Assembly: GCA_020441005.1 (NCBI GenBank)
Contig: JAGRNA010000079.1
Location: 1-32,433 of the forward strand
Reading direction: 5' to 3'
DNA from: Leptospiraceae bacterium
GTDB taxonomy: Bacteria; Spirochaetota; Leptospiria; Leptospirales; Leptonemataceae
Length of the DNA: 32,433 nucleotides
A program made the position numbers and the translations under genes. Below are positions 23,394 to 32,431 of this stretch, piece after piece; positions within the stretch are counted from its first letter, which is position 1; each line of letters begins with the position of its first letter. The notes beneath the pieces were generated by a model. The model was not told the DNA's origin and searched no databases. It saw nothing but the letters and a program-made list of their open reading frames with translations.

Positions 23394-24533
23394 ATGCAAA
23401 CCCGGCAATTGTATGAACTCGCCGGTCAAGCCGGCCGCGCCCGCCACGGGCAGCTACGCTTGCATCCGGATCTACAGTCGGTCGCCTGTCCGGTGTTTAT
23501 GCCGGTCGGAACTGCGGCCACTGTCAAGGGCCTTTGGCAATATCAACTGGATGAAATCGGCTACCGGCTCATTTTGGGCAATACCTATCATCTGTCGCTA
23601 CGACCCGGCAGTGCTGTGATTCAGAGTGCGGGCGGTGTGTGCTCCTTTCAAAACTGGCCGCACGCCCTGTTGACCGATAGCGGCGGTTATCAGGTTTTCA
23701 GTCTGGCCGAGCGGGTCCGGTTTGTCGAGCAGGGCGTTGAATTCGCCAGCCATATTGACGGTAGTCGCCAGTTGTTTACCCCGACCCGAGTGATTGATTT
23801 ACAGCGTGATTTTGGATCCCATATTATGATGGTCCTCGATGACTGTCCGCCTGCGTCAGCCGATGCAGCGCGCGTGCGCGAATCGCTGGATCGCACCCAC
23901 CGCTGGGCCCAGGCAGCTATGGATTACTACCAGGCGTGCGTGGCCGAGGGGCGGATCGATCCCCACCGCCAGCATTTGTTTGGCATTGTGCAGGGTCACT
24001 TGTCGCAAACGGCGCGCCTTGAATCGCTGGAGCGTATTCAGGAGCTGCCTTTTGACGGGATTGCGATTGGCGGGTTGAGTGTGGGCGAGAGTCGCGCCGA
24101 ACTGCATGACATGCTGGCTTTTCTGGGGGAGCATCTCGATCCATACCGACCGCGGTATTTAATGGGGGTGGGTACCATACCGGATATGCTAGCCGGAGTG
24201 GAAAACGGTATTGACATGTTTGATTGCGTGCTGCCGACCCGCAATGCCCGCAACGGACAACTACTCACCTCGCAGGGCAAGCTGAATATTCGCAATCAGG
24301 CCCATCAGTTCGATCAGTCACCGCCCGATCCCGCGTGCGCTTGCCGGGTCTGCCAAAACTATAGCCGTTCCTATCTGCGCCACCTTTTTGTCAGTCAGGA
24401 AATGGCCGGCCCCATGATGGCCAGCTACCACAATCTATTTTTTTACTTTCAATTTATGCGCGCTCTCCAGGAATCGATTCAGCAGGGCACATTTGCAGAT
24501 TTTTGCGCGCACTGGAAAAAAATCCCGTTCTAA
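23394..24533 (+). CDS. tgt: Queuine tRNA-ribosyltransferase
   Basis: Exchanges the wobble guanine of tRNAs for Asp, Asn, His and Tyr with preQ1, starting queuosine formation. The 379 residues hold all key features: Asp95 in L-L-T-D-S-G-G-Y-Q for base recognition; L-D-D-C-P-P at 148-153; G-I-V-Q-G at 197-201; G-G-L-S-V-G at 226-231; and the nucleophile Asp277 in M-F-D-C-V-L-P-T-R-N-A-R-N-G. The zinc site is formed by Cys315, Cys317, Cys320 and His346. The length matches bacterial TGT (about 375). The start ATG lies 6 bp after the TPR gene's stop, with no strong ribosome site, so translation probably depends on the upstream gene. The sequence indicates a normal, active enzyme. Confidence 0.97.
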   Translation: MQTRQLYELAGQAGRARHGQLRLHPDLQSVACPVFMPVGTAATVKGLWQYQLDEIGYRLILGNTYHLSLRPGSAVIQSAGGVCSFQNWPHALLTDSGGYQVFSLAERVRFVEQGVEFASHIDGSRQLFTPTRVIDLQRDFGSHIMMVLDDCPPASADAARVRESLDRTHRWAQAAMDYYQACVAEGRIDPHRQHLFGIVQGHLSQTARLESLERIQELPFDGIAIGGLSVGESRAELHDMLAFLGEHLDPYRPRYLMGVGTIPDMLAGVENGIDMFDCVLPTRNARNGQLLTSQGKLNIRNQAHQFDQSPPDPACACRVCQNYSRSYLRHLFVSQEMAGPMMASYHNLFFYFQFMRALQESIQQGTFADFCAHWKKIPF

Positions 24534-24623
24534 GATCAATTTTTTATGTTGACAGAGACGATTGTACATAAGGTTGTTAATGACCTGGACGCATTTGATG
24601 GAGGGGCCTCGGCCTGAAGTGTA

Positions 24624-24959
24624 ATGGAAATATCAAAAAGAGAAAATGGCGATATTAGTATTCTGGATGTAAACGGCGAAATCGACCTGTATAACGCTCC
24701 AGAGATCAAGGAAGTCATCAACAAGCTCATCGAAGAGCAGAAATACAATGTAATCATCAATCTGGATCGGGTATCCTATATCGATTCATCAGGTATCGGG
24801 GCGCTGATTTCCAGTCTGTCCAACCTGAAGAAATACCAGGGCGGACTCAAGATCACCAATGTCTCCGGGTCCGTTCGCAAGGTCTTTGAATTAACGAAGC
24901 TGACCTCATTTTTCGACATCTATGAAACCGAGGATGACGCTGTCGCGGCTTTCAAGTAG
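24624..24959 (+). CDS. STAS-domain anti-sigma-factor antagonist
   Basis: The 111 residues form a single STAS domain. In partner-switching systems such a protein binds an anti-sigma kinase and so frees a sigma factor; phosphorylation of its conserved Ser turns it off. The motif Y-I-D-S-S-G-I-G-A-L at 52-61 carries the phosphorylatable Ser (55/56). The N-terminal G-E-I-D-L-Y-N-A-P and the final F-x-I-Y-x-x-E-D-D-A-V are also typical. Neither the partner kinase nor the phosphatase is encoded in this window. The gene sits 90 bp after tgt. TTGACA at 24549-24554 may be the -35 of its own promoter, though a matching -10 is poor. A strong terminator follows at 25019. Confidence 0.93.
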   Translation: MEISKRENGDISILDVNGEIDLYNAPEIKEVINKLIEEQKYNVIINLDRVSYIDSSGIGALISSLSNLKKYQGGLKITNVSGSVRKVFELTKLTSFFDIYETEDDAVAAFK

Positions 24960-25018
24960 CCGTTTTCATCGCCCGGATCCGGTCCAATTCATTCCAATTT
25001 GTGCTTCCAGGCATAGAG

Positions 25019-25053
25019 AAACCGGTCAGTGAACGCTGGCCGGTTTTGTTTTT
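25019..25053 (+). terminator. Rho-independent terminator after the STAS gene
   Basis: AAACCGGTCAG (25019-25029) pairs with CTGGCCGGTTT (25036-25046): 11 pairs including one G-T, with a six-base loop TGAACG. It is followed by TGTTTTT. This is a strong, textbook intrinsic terminator. Confidence 0.85.
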
Positions 25054-25470
25054 GGCGTCTGAACCAGGTACATGGCTGTGCCCTTGCATCGATCATGGTC
25101 GCGTTTTGAGCTGCCCGGGCGGCGTGTCTGGCCAATGCAGGGCCGCTGTCCGACCCATGGCCGGGGTGGACTGCGGGAGGCAGGTACTGGCCGGGCACTA
25201 AAGGAATCCGGGCCATGGCGCCAGCCGGCTCGCAGCTGTTGATAATAAATGCGTTTGCAGCACTGTGCGAGGCGACAAAATCCTTGCCAAACTGACGGCA
25301 CTCACTTAGCTTGTTTCTAAATCGGGCATGGGAGCGCCGGTGCACACTGACGATCCTGGCAGGAGGTGCATGTTTTTAGCATCCGCCTGATGAAACCACT
25401 GTCCTTAAAAAAATGGAGAGAAGGCCGGCTCCTGCAGGGTGCTGGCCTCACTTTTAGGAGGAAAGTCAAA
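25054..25470 (+). other. Non-coding stretch and leader of the LysM lipoprotein gene
   Basis: About 417 bases without a convincing gene. The longest minus-strand frame (25345-24989) runs through the STAS terminator and has no protein character. Near the 3' end, AGGAGG (25361-25366) precedes a seven-codon frame (ATG 25370, TGA 25388-25390). That stop overlaps an ATG at 25390 that is in frame with the LysM gene. TTGCCA at 25284-25289 with TAGCTT at 25307-25312 is a weak promoter guess. I see no tRNA or known riboswitch. Confidence 0.5.
25456..25461 (+). promoter_or_regulatory. Ribosome-binding site deciding the LysM-gene start
   Basis: A perfect AGGAGG lies nine bases before the ATG at 25471. 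It supports that start over the in-frame GTG at 25366 and ATG at 25390, which would add a charged, non-signal N-terminus ahead of the lipoprotein signal peptide. A CTCCT at 25429-25433 could pair with it and hide it in the mRNA. Confidence 0.75.
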
Positions 25471-26928
25471 ATGACTTCACACAAACTGATTCAATCAGGA
25501 CTCGGACTGGCATTCGGCCTTGGTCTTGTCTTCGTAACTGCCTGCGGCAGCGATATTCCGGTGCAGGAACTGGACATCGCTCACCAGCAACTGGAATCGG
25601 CCAGGGCGGAAGACGCCGCGCAGTATGCCGCTGATGACTACAATGCCGGTCGGGAGGCCCTGCTGGCTGCTCACCAAAAGCTGGCCGATGATGATACCTC
25701 CGGCGCTCGTAGCAGTGCTGGCGAGGCCAGCGCATTGGCCATCAAGAGCCGTCAGACTGCCGCCCCTCAATTTACAGCCAAACAAGCCGACAGCGCTAAA
25801 ACGGAACTGGCTCAGGCCGATGAGGCCTATGCCGAGGCCCTGGCGCCGCGTGATTTCGATGCCGCTACCAGGCTGTATAATGACGGCAATAGCCTGTATG
25901 GGAACGCTAAAAGCATGCAGGAAAGCGGCAATGATCCCCTGGCTGTGCTGGATCAATACAGCGCGGCGGCCAACAAGTTTCAAGCCTCAACGGAGGCCAG
26001 CGCCAAGGCACGCAACCTGGCCTTGTCGCAGAAAGGCGATATCCTGGATTCACTGGCCGGTATCGAGTCCGACCTGAAAAAAGCGGAAACCTACGGCGCC
26101 GAGCAGGAAAACCCGGAAGTGCTTGCCAGCGCCCGTGATCGCTTGCAAAAGGCGCGCAGCCTGATTGAAGCCGACAAGCTGAAGGACGGTCATGCTGAAA
26201 TGAAGCTGGCTGAAAAAGAAGCCGCGGAACTGCTGGCGCAAGTCGAAAGCAAATACGCGGACAGCAAGCTCACTGAGGCGCGCGAAGCGGTCACGAAATC
26301 ACAAACCCTGTTCAAGGAAATTGATGTGCCGGCCAATAAAAAGACGGCCGAACAGCAAGCCATTATTGCCACTCTGAACGAGCAGGTGGGTGCTGCGGGA
26401 GAAGCGCTGAATTCCTCAGAAGGCTTTTATAATGACAAGAAATATAGCGATTCCATCAATGAATCCGAGGAAGCGATCCGCTTGAGTCAAATCATTTATG
26501 AGCAATCCAATCTGCTGGCCACCGCGCGCAAGGCCGACCTGGATACAGGTGGATCGGATGAAAAAACCAGCCTGGATGGTGAGGCGTACACCGTACGCAA
26601 GGCACGCCCGGCTGATTCCCTTTGGCGTATTGCGCAGAAAAAAGAGCACTATGGTAACGGCCATCTATGGCCGCGTATTTATAAAGCCAACAAATCCAAA
26701 ATCAAGAACCCCAACCTGATTTACCCGGGTCAAAAATTTGTGATCCCGCCCAAAACCGGTGAAGTCAAAGAATCGGTCACAACCGAAGAAAGCCAGACCA
26801 CTGAAGAGGGTAAAACTCTGGAAGAACAGCTGAAAGAAGAAGCTGCCAAAAAAGCTGCTGAAGCTGCGCAAGAAAAAATGGAAGAAGTGGACGAGGATGC
26901 CGAGCAGCCTCGCGAGAATATGGAATAA
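25471..26928 (+). CDS. LysM-domain peptidoglycan-binding lipoprotein
   Basis: A 485-residue product. It has a signal peptide with lipobox V-T-A-C (Cys25). Residues about 30-360 are a long, Ala/Glu/Lys-rich helical region with repeated alanine-zipper-like phrases, probably coiled coil or bundled helices. A single LysM domain lies at about 372-429 (Y-T-V-R-K, then D-S-L-W-R-I-A, then N-P-N-L-I-Y-P-G-Q-K-F-V-I-P). Last comes a highly charged E/K tail (430-485). The LysM domain binds peptidoglycan glycan chains, and the lipid anchor would hold the protein to a membrane, so it probably links outer membrane and cell wall, like a functional Lpp or Pal analogue. That role is inference. The gene stands alone between two terminators, with a strong ribosome site, and is probably well expressed. 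Confidence 0.88.
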   Translation: MTSHKLIQSGLGLAFGLGLVFVTACGSDIPVQELDIAHQQLESARAEDAAQYAADDYNAGREALLAAHQKLADDDTSGARSSAGEASALAIKSRQTAAPQFTAKQADSAKTELAQADEAYAEALAPRDFDAATRLYNDGNSLYGNAKSMQESGNDPLAVLDQYSAAANKFQASTEASAKARNLALSQKGDILDSLAGIESDLKKAETYGAEQENPEVLASARDRLQKARSLIEADKLKDGHAEMKLAEKEAAELLAQVESKYADSKLTEAREAVTKSQTLFKEIDVPANKKTAEQQAIIATLNEQVGAAGEALNSSEGFYNDKKYSDSINESEEAIRLSQIIYEQSNLLATARKADLDTGGSDEKTSLDGEAYTVRKARPADSLWRIAQKKEHYGNGHLWPRIYKANKSKIKNPNLIYPGQKFVIPPKTGEVKESVTTEESQTTEEGKTLEEQLKEEAAKKAAEAAQEKMEEVDEDAEQPRENME

Positions 26929-26973
26929 ACCATTTTCGCGCCTGAAGAACAATTGTTCGCTGAACCAGAAAGG

Positions 26974-26998
26974 GCCCCGCCAAAGCGGGGCTTTTTTT
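26974..26998 (+). terminator. Rho-independent terminator after the LysM gene
   Basis: GCCCCGC (26974-26980) pairs perfectly with GCGGGGC (26985-26991) around the loop CAAA, followed by seven T. It lies 45 bp after the LysM stop codon. Confidence 0.92.
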
Positions 26999-27168
26999 GT
27001 TTGTCGGCACGACCAACCAATCTGCTGGCTTGAGCGAAGCCGGGCACGCAAGTGAATCCTGGAGCAGGGCGCAAGGGCATTTTCTGCCGCCCGGTCTGCC
27101 TGTCCCGCCTTGCAGCTGCATGGACCGACCCAACAGGCTCCAGGCTTTATAGCCGGTCAAAATGCCGG

Positions 27169-29019
27169 TCAAGCACGGTCAAGGGGCGCAGCGCTCAAAA
27201 AACCGCCAAAATCGTCATGCAGGACCGCCTTGCCAAAAAAGAAGCCTTGGGAGTATGGAATCTGAATCTCCTGAATAATGGTCGCGATGGCCCGGGAATG
27301 CACGTACTCGGCAATAATTTCAATGCCGATCTCGGTCGCCATTTTCATAATTCCCTGAATTACGATCCGGGATTTTGGATCCTGATCAAGATTTTCGATC
27401 AGGGAGCCGTCCAGTTTCAGATAATCAATCTGTAAGTCCATCAATCGTCTAAAGTTGGAATAACCGGCGCCAAAATCATCAATAGCGATTTTGCAGCCCT
27501 CGGCCTTGCAGAAGGCGATCAGATCGTCCGTTCCTTTGCGGTCGTGCAATGCGTCATCCTCCACAAGTTCGAAGGTTAATAATTTGCGCTCCTTGATGCC
27601 AAAATGGTGTTGCACTGTTTCGAACAGATGACTAGAGCTTTGCAAATCCATGCCGGCGATGTTCACCGAGCAGGGAATCTGATAGAATTCAATAAACCGG
27701 GCTGCCGAAGCCAGTATCTTGCCGGTTAAAGCCGGATACAAACCAGCCCTGCGGGCTACTGGCAGATAGGGTCCGGGATTCAGCAGGTCGCCATTTTGAT
27801 CCTGGATACGCAGCAGCGCTTCCGCCCGGTCGACCTTGCCGCTGTTATTGTTATGAATGGGCTGGAACACGGCCCGGATTTGTTTGTTCTGGATACTATC
27901 ATTTAGAATATTTAGCAAGCGCAGATTGTCAAAATAATAAGGACGTCGATCAAAGGCGCTACTGTACTGGATAACCGTTTGATTGCTGCTTCTGGCCTGA
28001 GTGAGGGCCATATCAGCGGTCTCAATCTTGTTAAAAGCCTCGGCAGATATGCCGGCGTAGAGTCGGATGCGAATGTGCTCGTTTTGTCCCTCGAAGGTAG
28101 TCGCCTGAATTTGGTGTATGATTTTGAAAGCCACGCTTTCGGCAACCGTATGCGAAACGCCTTGCTTGCTGAGTAATGCGAATTCATCGCCGCTGAGGCG
28201 GTAGCGATCCCAGATATACTCATCGCTCAGTTCACGCAGACGGCGGGCGAACTGCTTGAGAATCCGGTCACCCAGATCCTTGCCATAAAAATTATTGATT
28301 GCCGCAAATTCCTTGATATTGAATAGAATCAGACTGCAGCCTGGCCCGGCCTGGGACAGGTGCTCTTCTAGTTTCAAGCGATTAAATAGCCCGGTCAGGC
28401 TGTCTGTGTAGTAGCGATGTTCGAAAATCCGGGTCACTAACTGATAGCGTCGCATGAACAGATATCCGATCAATTGCAACAAGAGATGAACCAGAATAAT
28501 TTTAAACCAGGCGGCGTCCGAATATACGGCGGGTACCCGCTCTGTTTTGCCGGCAATAAAAAGGGTCAACACCAGTCCAAAAGACACCCAGGTGATGATC
28601 TGTCCGTTTTTTTCCCCCAGGCTGTATAGTAAAAAAAGCACCAGGGCGAAAATCCAGACGATGCCGAATTCCTGCGCCGGCATGCCATAGATAAAATAGA
28701 TATAAATCCCGAATGTAATCGGCAGCATCAGAAAGACGGCCTGGTCCAGCTTCTCTTTCCAATACAGGTACAGCTGGACTGCAAAAATCCACACAAAGGC
28801 CACCGCATCAAAGATCATGCCGTAGTAGCGCCCAGCGTGCCAGTTGACAAAAAAGAAGCCACCCAGATAGAACAAAAAGAGGGTGCTGACGAATTGAAAG
28901 AACCGGGTCCGGTAAAAAAGATAGATTTCCAGGTAGTCCGTTTCCGGGTGAAAGCGATACACAAAGATTCGCTCTAAGCCTTGTCTCAACCGGGCGAACA
29001 TGCAAATACCAGATGTCAT
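27169..29019 (-). CDS. Membrane GGDEF-EAL protein, probable c-di-GMP phosphodiesterase
   Basis: I chose the ATG at 29019 (616 residues); longer forms would run into leuS. Six or so membrane helices (residues 40-190) form a probable sensor region. The GGDEF domain (about 205-350) is degenerate. The motif is L-S-G-D-E-F (275-280). The metal-binding Asp of D-x-D-x-F is Asn (F-N-I-K-E-F, 233-238). The nucleotide-binding Asp of I-N-D is also Asn (I-N-N, 241-243). No RxxD I-site is seen. The EAL domain (about 375-605) keeps E-A-L-L-R (400-404), S-V-N (451-453), F-E-L-V-E (483-487), D-D-F-G-A-G-Y (514-520), L-K-L-D (534-537), Glu571 in A-E-Y and Q-G-F (591-593). The protein should therefore break down c-di-GMP, with the GGDEF part serving at most as a GTP or dimer sensor. 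It diverges from leuS across 83 bp. Confidence 0.88.
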   Translation of the reverse strand: MTSGICMFARLRQGLERIFVYRFHPETDYLEIYLFYRTRFFQFVSTLFLFYLGGFFFVNWHAGRYYGMIFDAVAFVWIFAVQLYLYWKEKLDQAVFLMLPITFGIYIYFIYGMPAQEFGIVWIFALVLFLLYSLGEKNGQIITWVSFGLVLTLFIAGKTERVPAVYSDAAWFKIILVHLLLQLIGYLFMRRYQLVTRIFEHRYYTDSLTGLFNRLKLEEHLSQAGPGCSLILFNIKEFAAINNFYGKDLGDRILKQFARRLRELSDEYIWDRYRLSGDEFALLSKQGVSHTVAESVAFKIIHQIQATTFEGQNEHIRIRLYAGISAEAFNKIETADMALTQARSSNQTVIQYSSAFDRRPYYFDNLRLLNILNDSIQNKQIRAVFQPIHNNNSGKVDRAEALLRIQDQNGDLLNPGPYLPVARRAGLYPALTGKILASAARFIEFYQIPCSVNIAGMDLQSSSHLFETVQHHFGIKERKLLTFELVEDDALHDRKGTDDLIAFCKAEGCKIAIDDFGAGYSNFRRLMDLQIDYLKLDGSLIENLDQDPKSRIVIQGIMKMATEIGIEIIAEYVHSRAIATIIQEIQIPYSQGFFFGKAVLHDDFGGFLSAAPLDRA

Positions 29020-29102
29020 AAGCGGATTTCTTTGTAAAGAATGTATGTCAGGCTGCTTTAAAAACTGGTAGTCAGATGGCCTAAAATGCCAGAACTGGAT
29101 GC

Positions 29103-31667
29103 ATGAGTTATCCATTCGCAGCAGTTGAAGCGCGCTGGCAAAAATATTGGGCAAAGGATAAAACCTTTGCAACACCGCAGCAGCCTGGCGGTCCCAAGTA
29201 TTATGTCCTGGACATGTTTCCTTATCCATCCGGTGCCGGACTACATGTCGGCCACCCGGAGGGCTATACCGCAACTGACATTATGGCGCGCTATAAGCGG
29301 GCGCAGGGCTTTCAGGTGTTGCATCCTATGGGTTGGGATTCATTTGGTCTGCCAGCCGAGCGCTATGCCATGCAGACCGGTATTCATCCGGAAATAACAA
29401 CTACGCAGAATATTAATAATTTCAGGCGTCAGCTCCAGTCCCTGGGTTTCTCCTATGATTGGGATCTGGAGATCGCTACCAGCAAGGCGGATTATTACAA
29501 ATGGACCCAATGGATCTTTCTAAAGATTTATAATACCTGGTATGATCCACAAGCCGGGCGCGCGCGCCCCATAGATGAGCTGCCCGTCCCGGCAACTATC
29601 CAGCAAAACCTCCGGCAGAAGGCGGACTATATTAATCAACACCGACTGGCATATATAACCGAGGCGCCGGTGAACTGGTGCGCCGAACTGGGCACTGTTC
29701 TGGCCAACGAGGAGGTCGATGAATGGGTTTCCAAGGGCTACGAGGTCGTGCGTAAACCGCTCAAGCAATGGATGCTGCGTATAACAGCTTACGCAGAACG
29801 ATTGCTGGCCGACCTGGAGGGCCTGGACTGGCCGGCGGGTACCCTTGAATTGCAACGCAACTGGATTGGTCGCAGCGACGGAGCGCGCATTGATTTTCGC
29901 CTGGCGGGCCACGATGAAACCCTGACTGTGTTTACCACCCGGCCCGATACCTTGTTTGGCGCGACATATATGGTGTTGGCACCAGAGCATCCGCTGGTGT
30001 CAAAAATTAGCACAGATAGCCAAAAAAAGGAAGTAGAACGTTATGTGCAGGCGGCCAGTTTGCGCTCCGAGCGCGATCGCATTGGCGCAGATGCTAGCAA
30101 GGAAAAGACCGGTGTGTTTACCGGCGCCAATGCCCTGCATCCCATTACAGGGGCATTGATCCCGATCTGGATCGCAGATTATGTGCTGCTGAGCTATGGC
30201 ACTGGTGCGATCATGGCGGTGCCGGCGCACGACTCGCGCGACTTTGAATTTGCCAAACGCTTTGACCTGCCCATTGTTCAGGTTGTTAGCCCGCAAAAGG
30301 GTGTTATTCATAACGAACAGAAGGAGGCTTTTAGCATCGACGGTTTTGCAGTGAATTCAGAGTTCCTGGATGGTCTGCAAACTGCAGAGGCCAAAGTTAA
30401 AATGATTGAGCATTTGCAAGAACGGGGTGTCGGGCAAAGTCAGGTTAATTATAAACTACGCGACTGGTTGTTTTCGCGGCAACGCTATTGGGGCGAGCCT
30501 ATTCCGATCAGTTTTGATGCAGAGGGCCTCTACTATGATGCTGATCCGGAAAGCTTGCCCTTGACCCTCCCCCAAACCGAGGATTTTCAACCAGCTGAAA
30601 GCGGCGAATCGCCCCTGGCGCGCCTGCCAGATTGGATGAGCCATGAGACCGAGGATGGTCGCCATCTGCGACGTGAAAGCAACACGATGCCGCAATGGGC
30701 CGGCAGTTGCTGGTACTACTTGCGTTTCATCGATCCGGCCAATGACGCGGCAATGGTCGACAAGAAAAAAGAGAGCTACTGGATGAGCAACGGTGGTGTT
30801 GATTTATATGTCGGCGGCGCCGAACATGCTGTGCTGCATTTACTCTATGCCCGTTTCTGGCACAAGGTGTTGTTTGATCTGGGGTATGTGAGCGGACCGG
30901 AGCCTTTCAAAAAGCTGGTACATCAGGGGTTGATTATGGGCGCTGATAATCGCAAGATGTCCAAGTCCCTTGGAAATGTTGTCAATCCGGATGATGTTGT
31001 CGCCGAGCATGGCGCGGACGCCTTTCGATTGTATGAAATGTTTATGGGTCCGCTGGAGCAATCGAAACCCTGGTCCGAGCAGGGTATTGAAGGAATCGTG
31101 CGTTTTTTGAATCGAGTCTGGCGCTTGTACACTACAAACGCCGAAAATGTGGAGCTGGACGGGGTGGATCCCCAATTATTGGCCGAAAAGGATAGCACTC
31201 AAATGGCGGCAACGAATCGCACCATTCATGCCACGATTAAAAAAGTTACTGCCGATATCGAGAAGTTGTCATTCAACACGGCCATATCGCAGATGATGAT
31301 CTTTGTCAATGAGTTCCTGCAGACGAAACAAATCGGGCAATTTGGCGCGCGCAGCTTCGTGCAGCTGCTGGCGCCCTTCGCGCCCCATCTGGCGGAAGAG
31401 CTGTGGTCGCGATTGGGAGAAACAGATAGTCTGAGTTACGCCCCATGGCCCCGCTTCGATCCGGCCCTGATCGTGGCCGATGAAATCGAGGTTGTATTTC
31501 AGGTGAACGGCAAACTGCGCGGCAAGACCCTGGTTGCAGCCGACATCACCGAGGAAAAACTCAAGACCCTGGCCTTTGCGGATGAGTCGGTCCAGCGGGC
31601 CATGGCCGACAAAGAGCCGCGCAAGGTTATCGTGGTGAAAAAGAAATTGGTAAATATAGTCGTTTAA
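29103..31667 (+). CDS. leuS: Leucyl-tRNA synthetase
   Basis: Charges tRNA-Leu with leucine and edits mischarged products. The 854 residues (E. coli about 860) show the class I HIGH element as H-V-G-H at 48-51, within [12 protein letters not shown]. The editing domain has the threonine-rich [12 protein letters not shown] (about 279-290) and V-P-A-H-D-S-R-D-F (about 373-381). The C-S-W-like segment and K-M-S-K-S at 618-622 are followed by L-G-N. The C-terminal anticodon-binding and tail domains end in V-N-I-V-V. All catalytic parts look intact. There is no clear ribosome site before the ATG; an out-of-frame ATG lies four bases upstream. TAAAAT at 29082-29087 is a possible -10, which would leave a very short leader. 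Confidence 0.97.
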   Translation: MSYPFAAVEARWQKYWAKDKTFATPQQPGGPKYYVLDMFPYPSGAGLHVGHPEGYTATDIMARYKRAQGFQVLHPMGWDSFGLPAERYAMQTGIHPEITTTQNINNFRRQLQSLGFSYDWDLEIATSKADYYKWTQWIFLKIYNTWYDPQAGRARPIDELPVPATIQQNLRQKADYINQHRLAYITEAPVNWCAELGTVLANEEVDEWVSKGYEVVRKPLKQWMLRITAYAERLLADLEGLDWPAGTLELQRNWIGRSDGARIDFRLAGHDETLTVFTTRPDTLFGATYMVLAPEHPLVSKISTDSQKKEVERYVQAASLRSERDRIGADASKEKTGVFTGANALHPITGALIPIWIADYVLLSYGTGAIMAVPAHDSRDFEFAKRFDLPIVQVVSPQKGVIHNEQKEAFSIDGFAVNSEFLDGLQTAEAKVKMIEHLQERGVGQSQVNYKLRDWLFSRQRYWGEPIPISFDAEGLYYDADPESLPLTLPQTEDFQPAESGESPLARLPDWMSHETEDGRHLRRESNTMPQWAGSCWYYLRFIDPANDAAMVDKKKESYWMSNGGVDLYVGGAEHAVLHLLYARFWHKVLFDLGYVSGPEPFKKLVHQGLIMGADNRKMSKSLGNVVNPDDVVAEHGADAFRLYEMFMGPLEQSKPWSEQGIEGIVRFLNRVWRLYTTNAENVELDGVDPQLLAEKDSTQMAATNRTIHATIKKVTADIEKLSFNTAISQMMIFVNEFLQTKQIGQFGARSFVQLLAPFAPHLAEELWSRLGETDSLSYAPWPRFDPALIVADEIEVVFQVNGKLRGKTLVAADITEEKLKTLAFADESVQRAMADKEPRKVIVVKKKLVNIVV

Positions 31668-31683
31668 ACCGGCATACACAAAC

Positions 31684-31719
31684 GGCCCCGGGCGGCAGAT
31701 TGCGCTGGCGGCCTTTTTT
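31684..31719 (+). terminator. Possible terminator after leuS
   Basis: GGCC (31684-31687) can pair with GGCC (31710-31713) around an imperfect GC-rich stem (GGCAG with CTGGC inside), followed by six T (31714-31719). The stem is interrupted, so strength is uncertain. Confidence 0.4.
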
Positions 31720-31756
31720 CTTTCAAGCTCGTCAGGCAACAGCCGATCTTGCTTTT

Positions 31757-32431
31757 ATGAAGCGTCGTGCGTTCCTGCTATTGATTTCGATTGTGACTGT
31801 CTCTGGAATGATGCTTGCGCTGGCAAGCTGCGGTCAAAAAAACAAAACTCCGCGGCTACCGCAAGCGGCTGACTTCAAGTGGGGGCAAAATCCAGAGCTA
31901 AGCGCTGAAGCGCTTGTAGCGGCTGGCTGGGAGCGTAAGCTAAAAATCGATGATGAACTCCGGCTGGTCGTTCCGGTGGATGAAGAGGCCCGTGCAGCGG
32001 CCAATGCGGTCTTTAGCAGCGACATCCCCGAAAATCATCAAATTACATTGTACAGTCAGGATGGTCGGCTAGTGATCGTCAGCCTTTTTTATCGCGACAG
32101 TCCGGCGAACATGGCACCGGCAATGGAGCAGATGCACGCTGACTTTAAACTGGATGCCATGATCTGGCAATCTCCCGTCCAGATTGAAAAGACGGCTGTG
32201 GGCACTACTATTGAGCATCAGAGCGCAATCTATGATACAGGTGAGCTGTTCGTGGTGGTCCATGACAGTCGGCTAAAGCCGCATGAATCAATTAAAACCG
32301 AAGATATTCAGATTGATATGGCTAGTGGAGCCAATGCCGAGGTGGAAATGCGCTTTTTTCACAAGCATGAAAACGAGGGCTTGAGCGGTGAAGCCCTGAT
32401 AGAACGAGTCAAGGCTGGCCTGGCAAATTAA
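31757..32431 (+). CDS. Lipoprotein of unknown function downstream of leuS
   Basis: I chose the ATG at 31757 because it starts a clean lipoprotein signal: M-K-R-R, a hydrophobic core, then L-A-S-C with Cys25. A longer frame from 31700 would start inside the probable leuS terminator. The mature part (about 200 residues) is mixed alpha/beta with no Cys after the anchor. Residues 75-130 hold alternating strands (I-T-L-Y-S-Q-D-G-R-L-V-I-V-S-L-F-Y-R), and the end is acidic and helical. I do not recognise the family. No strong ribosome site precedes the start. The gene ends two bases before the window edge, so what follows it is not visible. Confidence 0.8.
   Translation: MKRRAFLLLISIVTVSGMMLALASCGQKNKTPRLPQAADFKWGQNPELSAEALVAAGWERKLKIDDELRLVVPVDEEARAAANAVFSSDIPENHQITLYSQDGRLVIVSLFYRDSPANMAPAMEQMHADFKLDAMIWQSPVQIEKTAVGTTIEHQSAIYDTGELFVVVHDSRLKPHESIKTEDIQIDMASGANAEVEMRFFHKHENEGLSGEALIERVKAGLAN

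Noticed and set aside
24989-25345. 118-codon minus-strand frame in the STAS-LysM gap
   Set aside because: Runs through the STAS terminator stem, has no hydrophobic or domain pattern and no ribosome site.
25366-25470. Longer start (GTG 25366 or ATG 25390) for the LysM lipoprotein
   Set aside because: Would place a charged 27-35-residue lead before the signal peptide; the ATG at 25471 has a perfect AGGAGG nine bases away.
26665-27172. Several minus-strand frames opposite the LysM gene end and its terminator
   Set aside because: They read through the perfect intrinsic terminator and consist of Phe/Ser-rich antisense of the E/K-rich tail.
29020-29274. Longer start for the GGDEF-EAL protein
   Set aside because: It would extend into the leuS coding region; the added residues lack any pattern.
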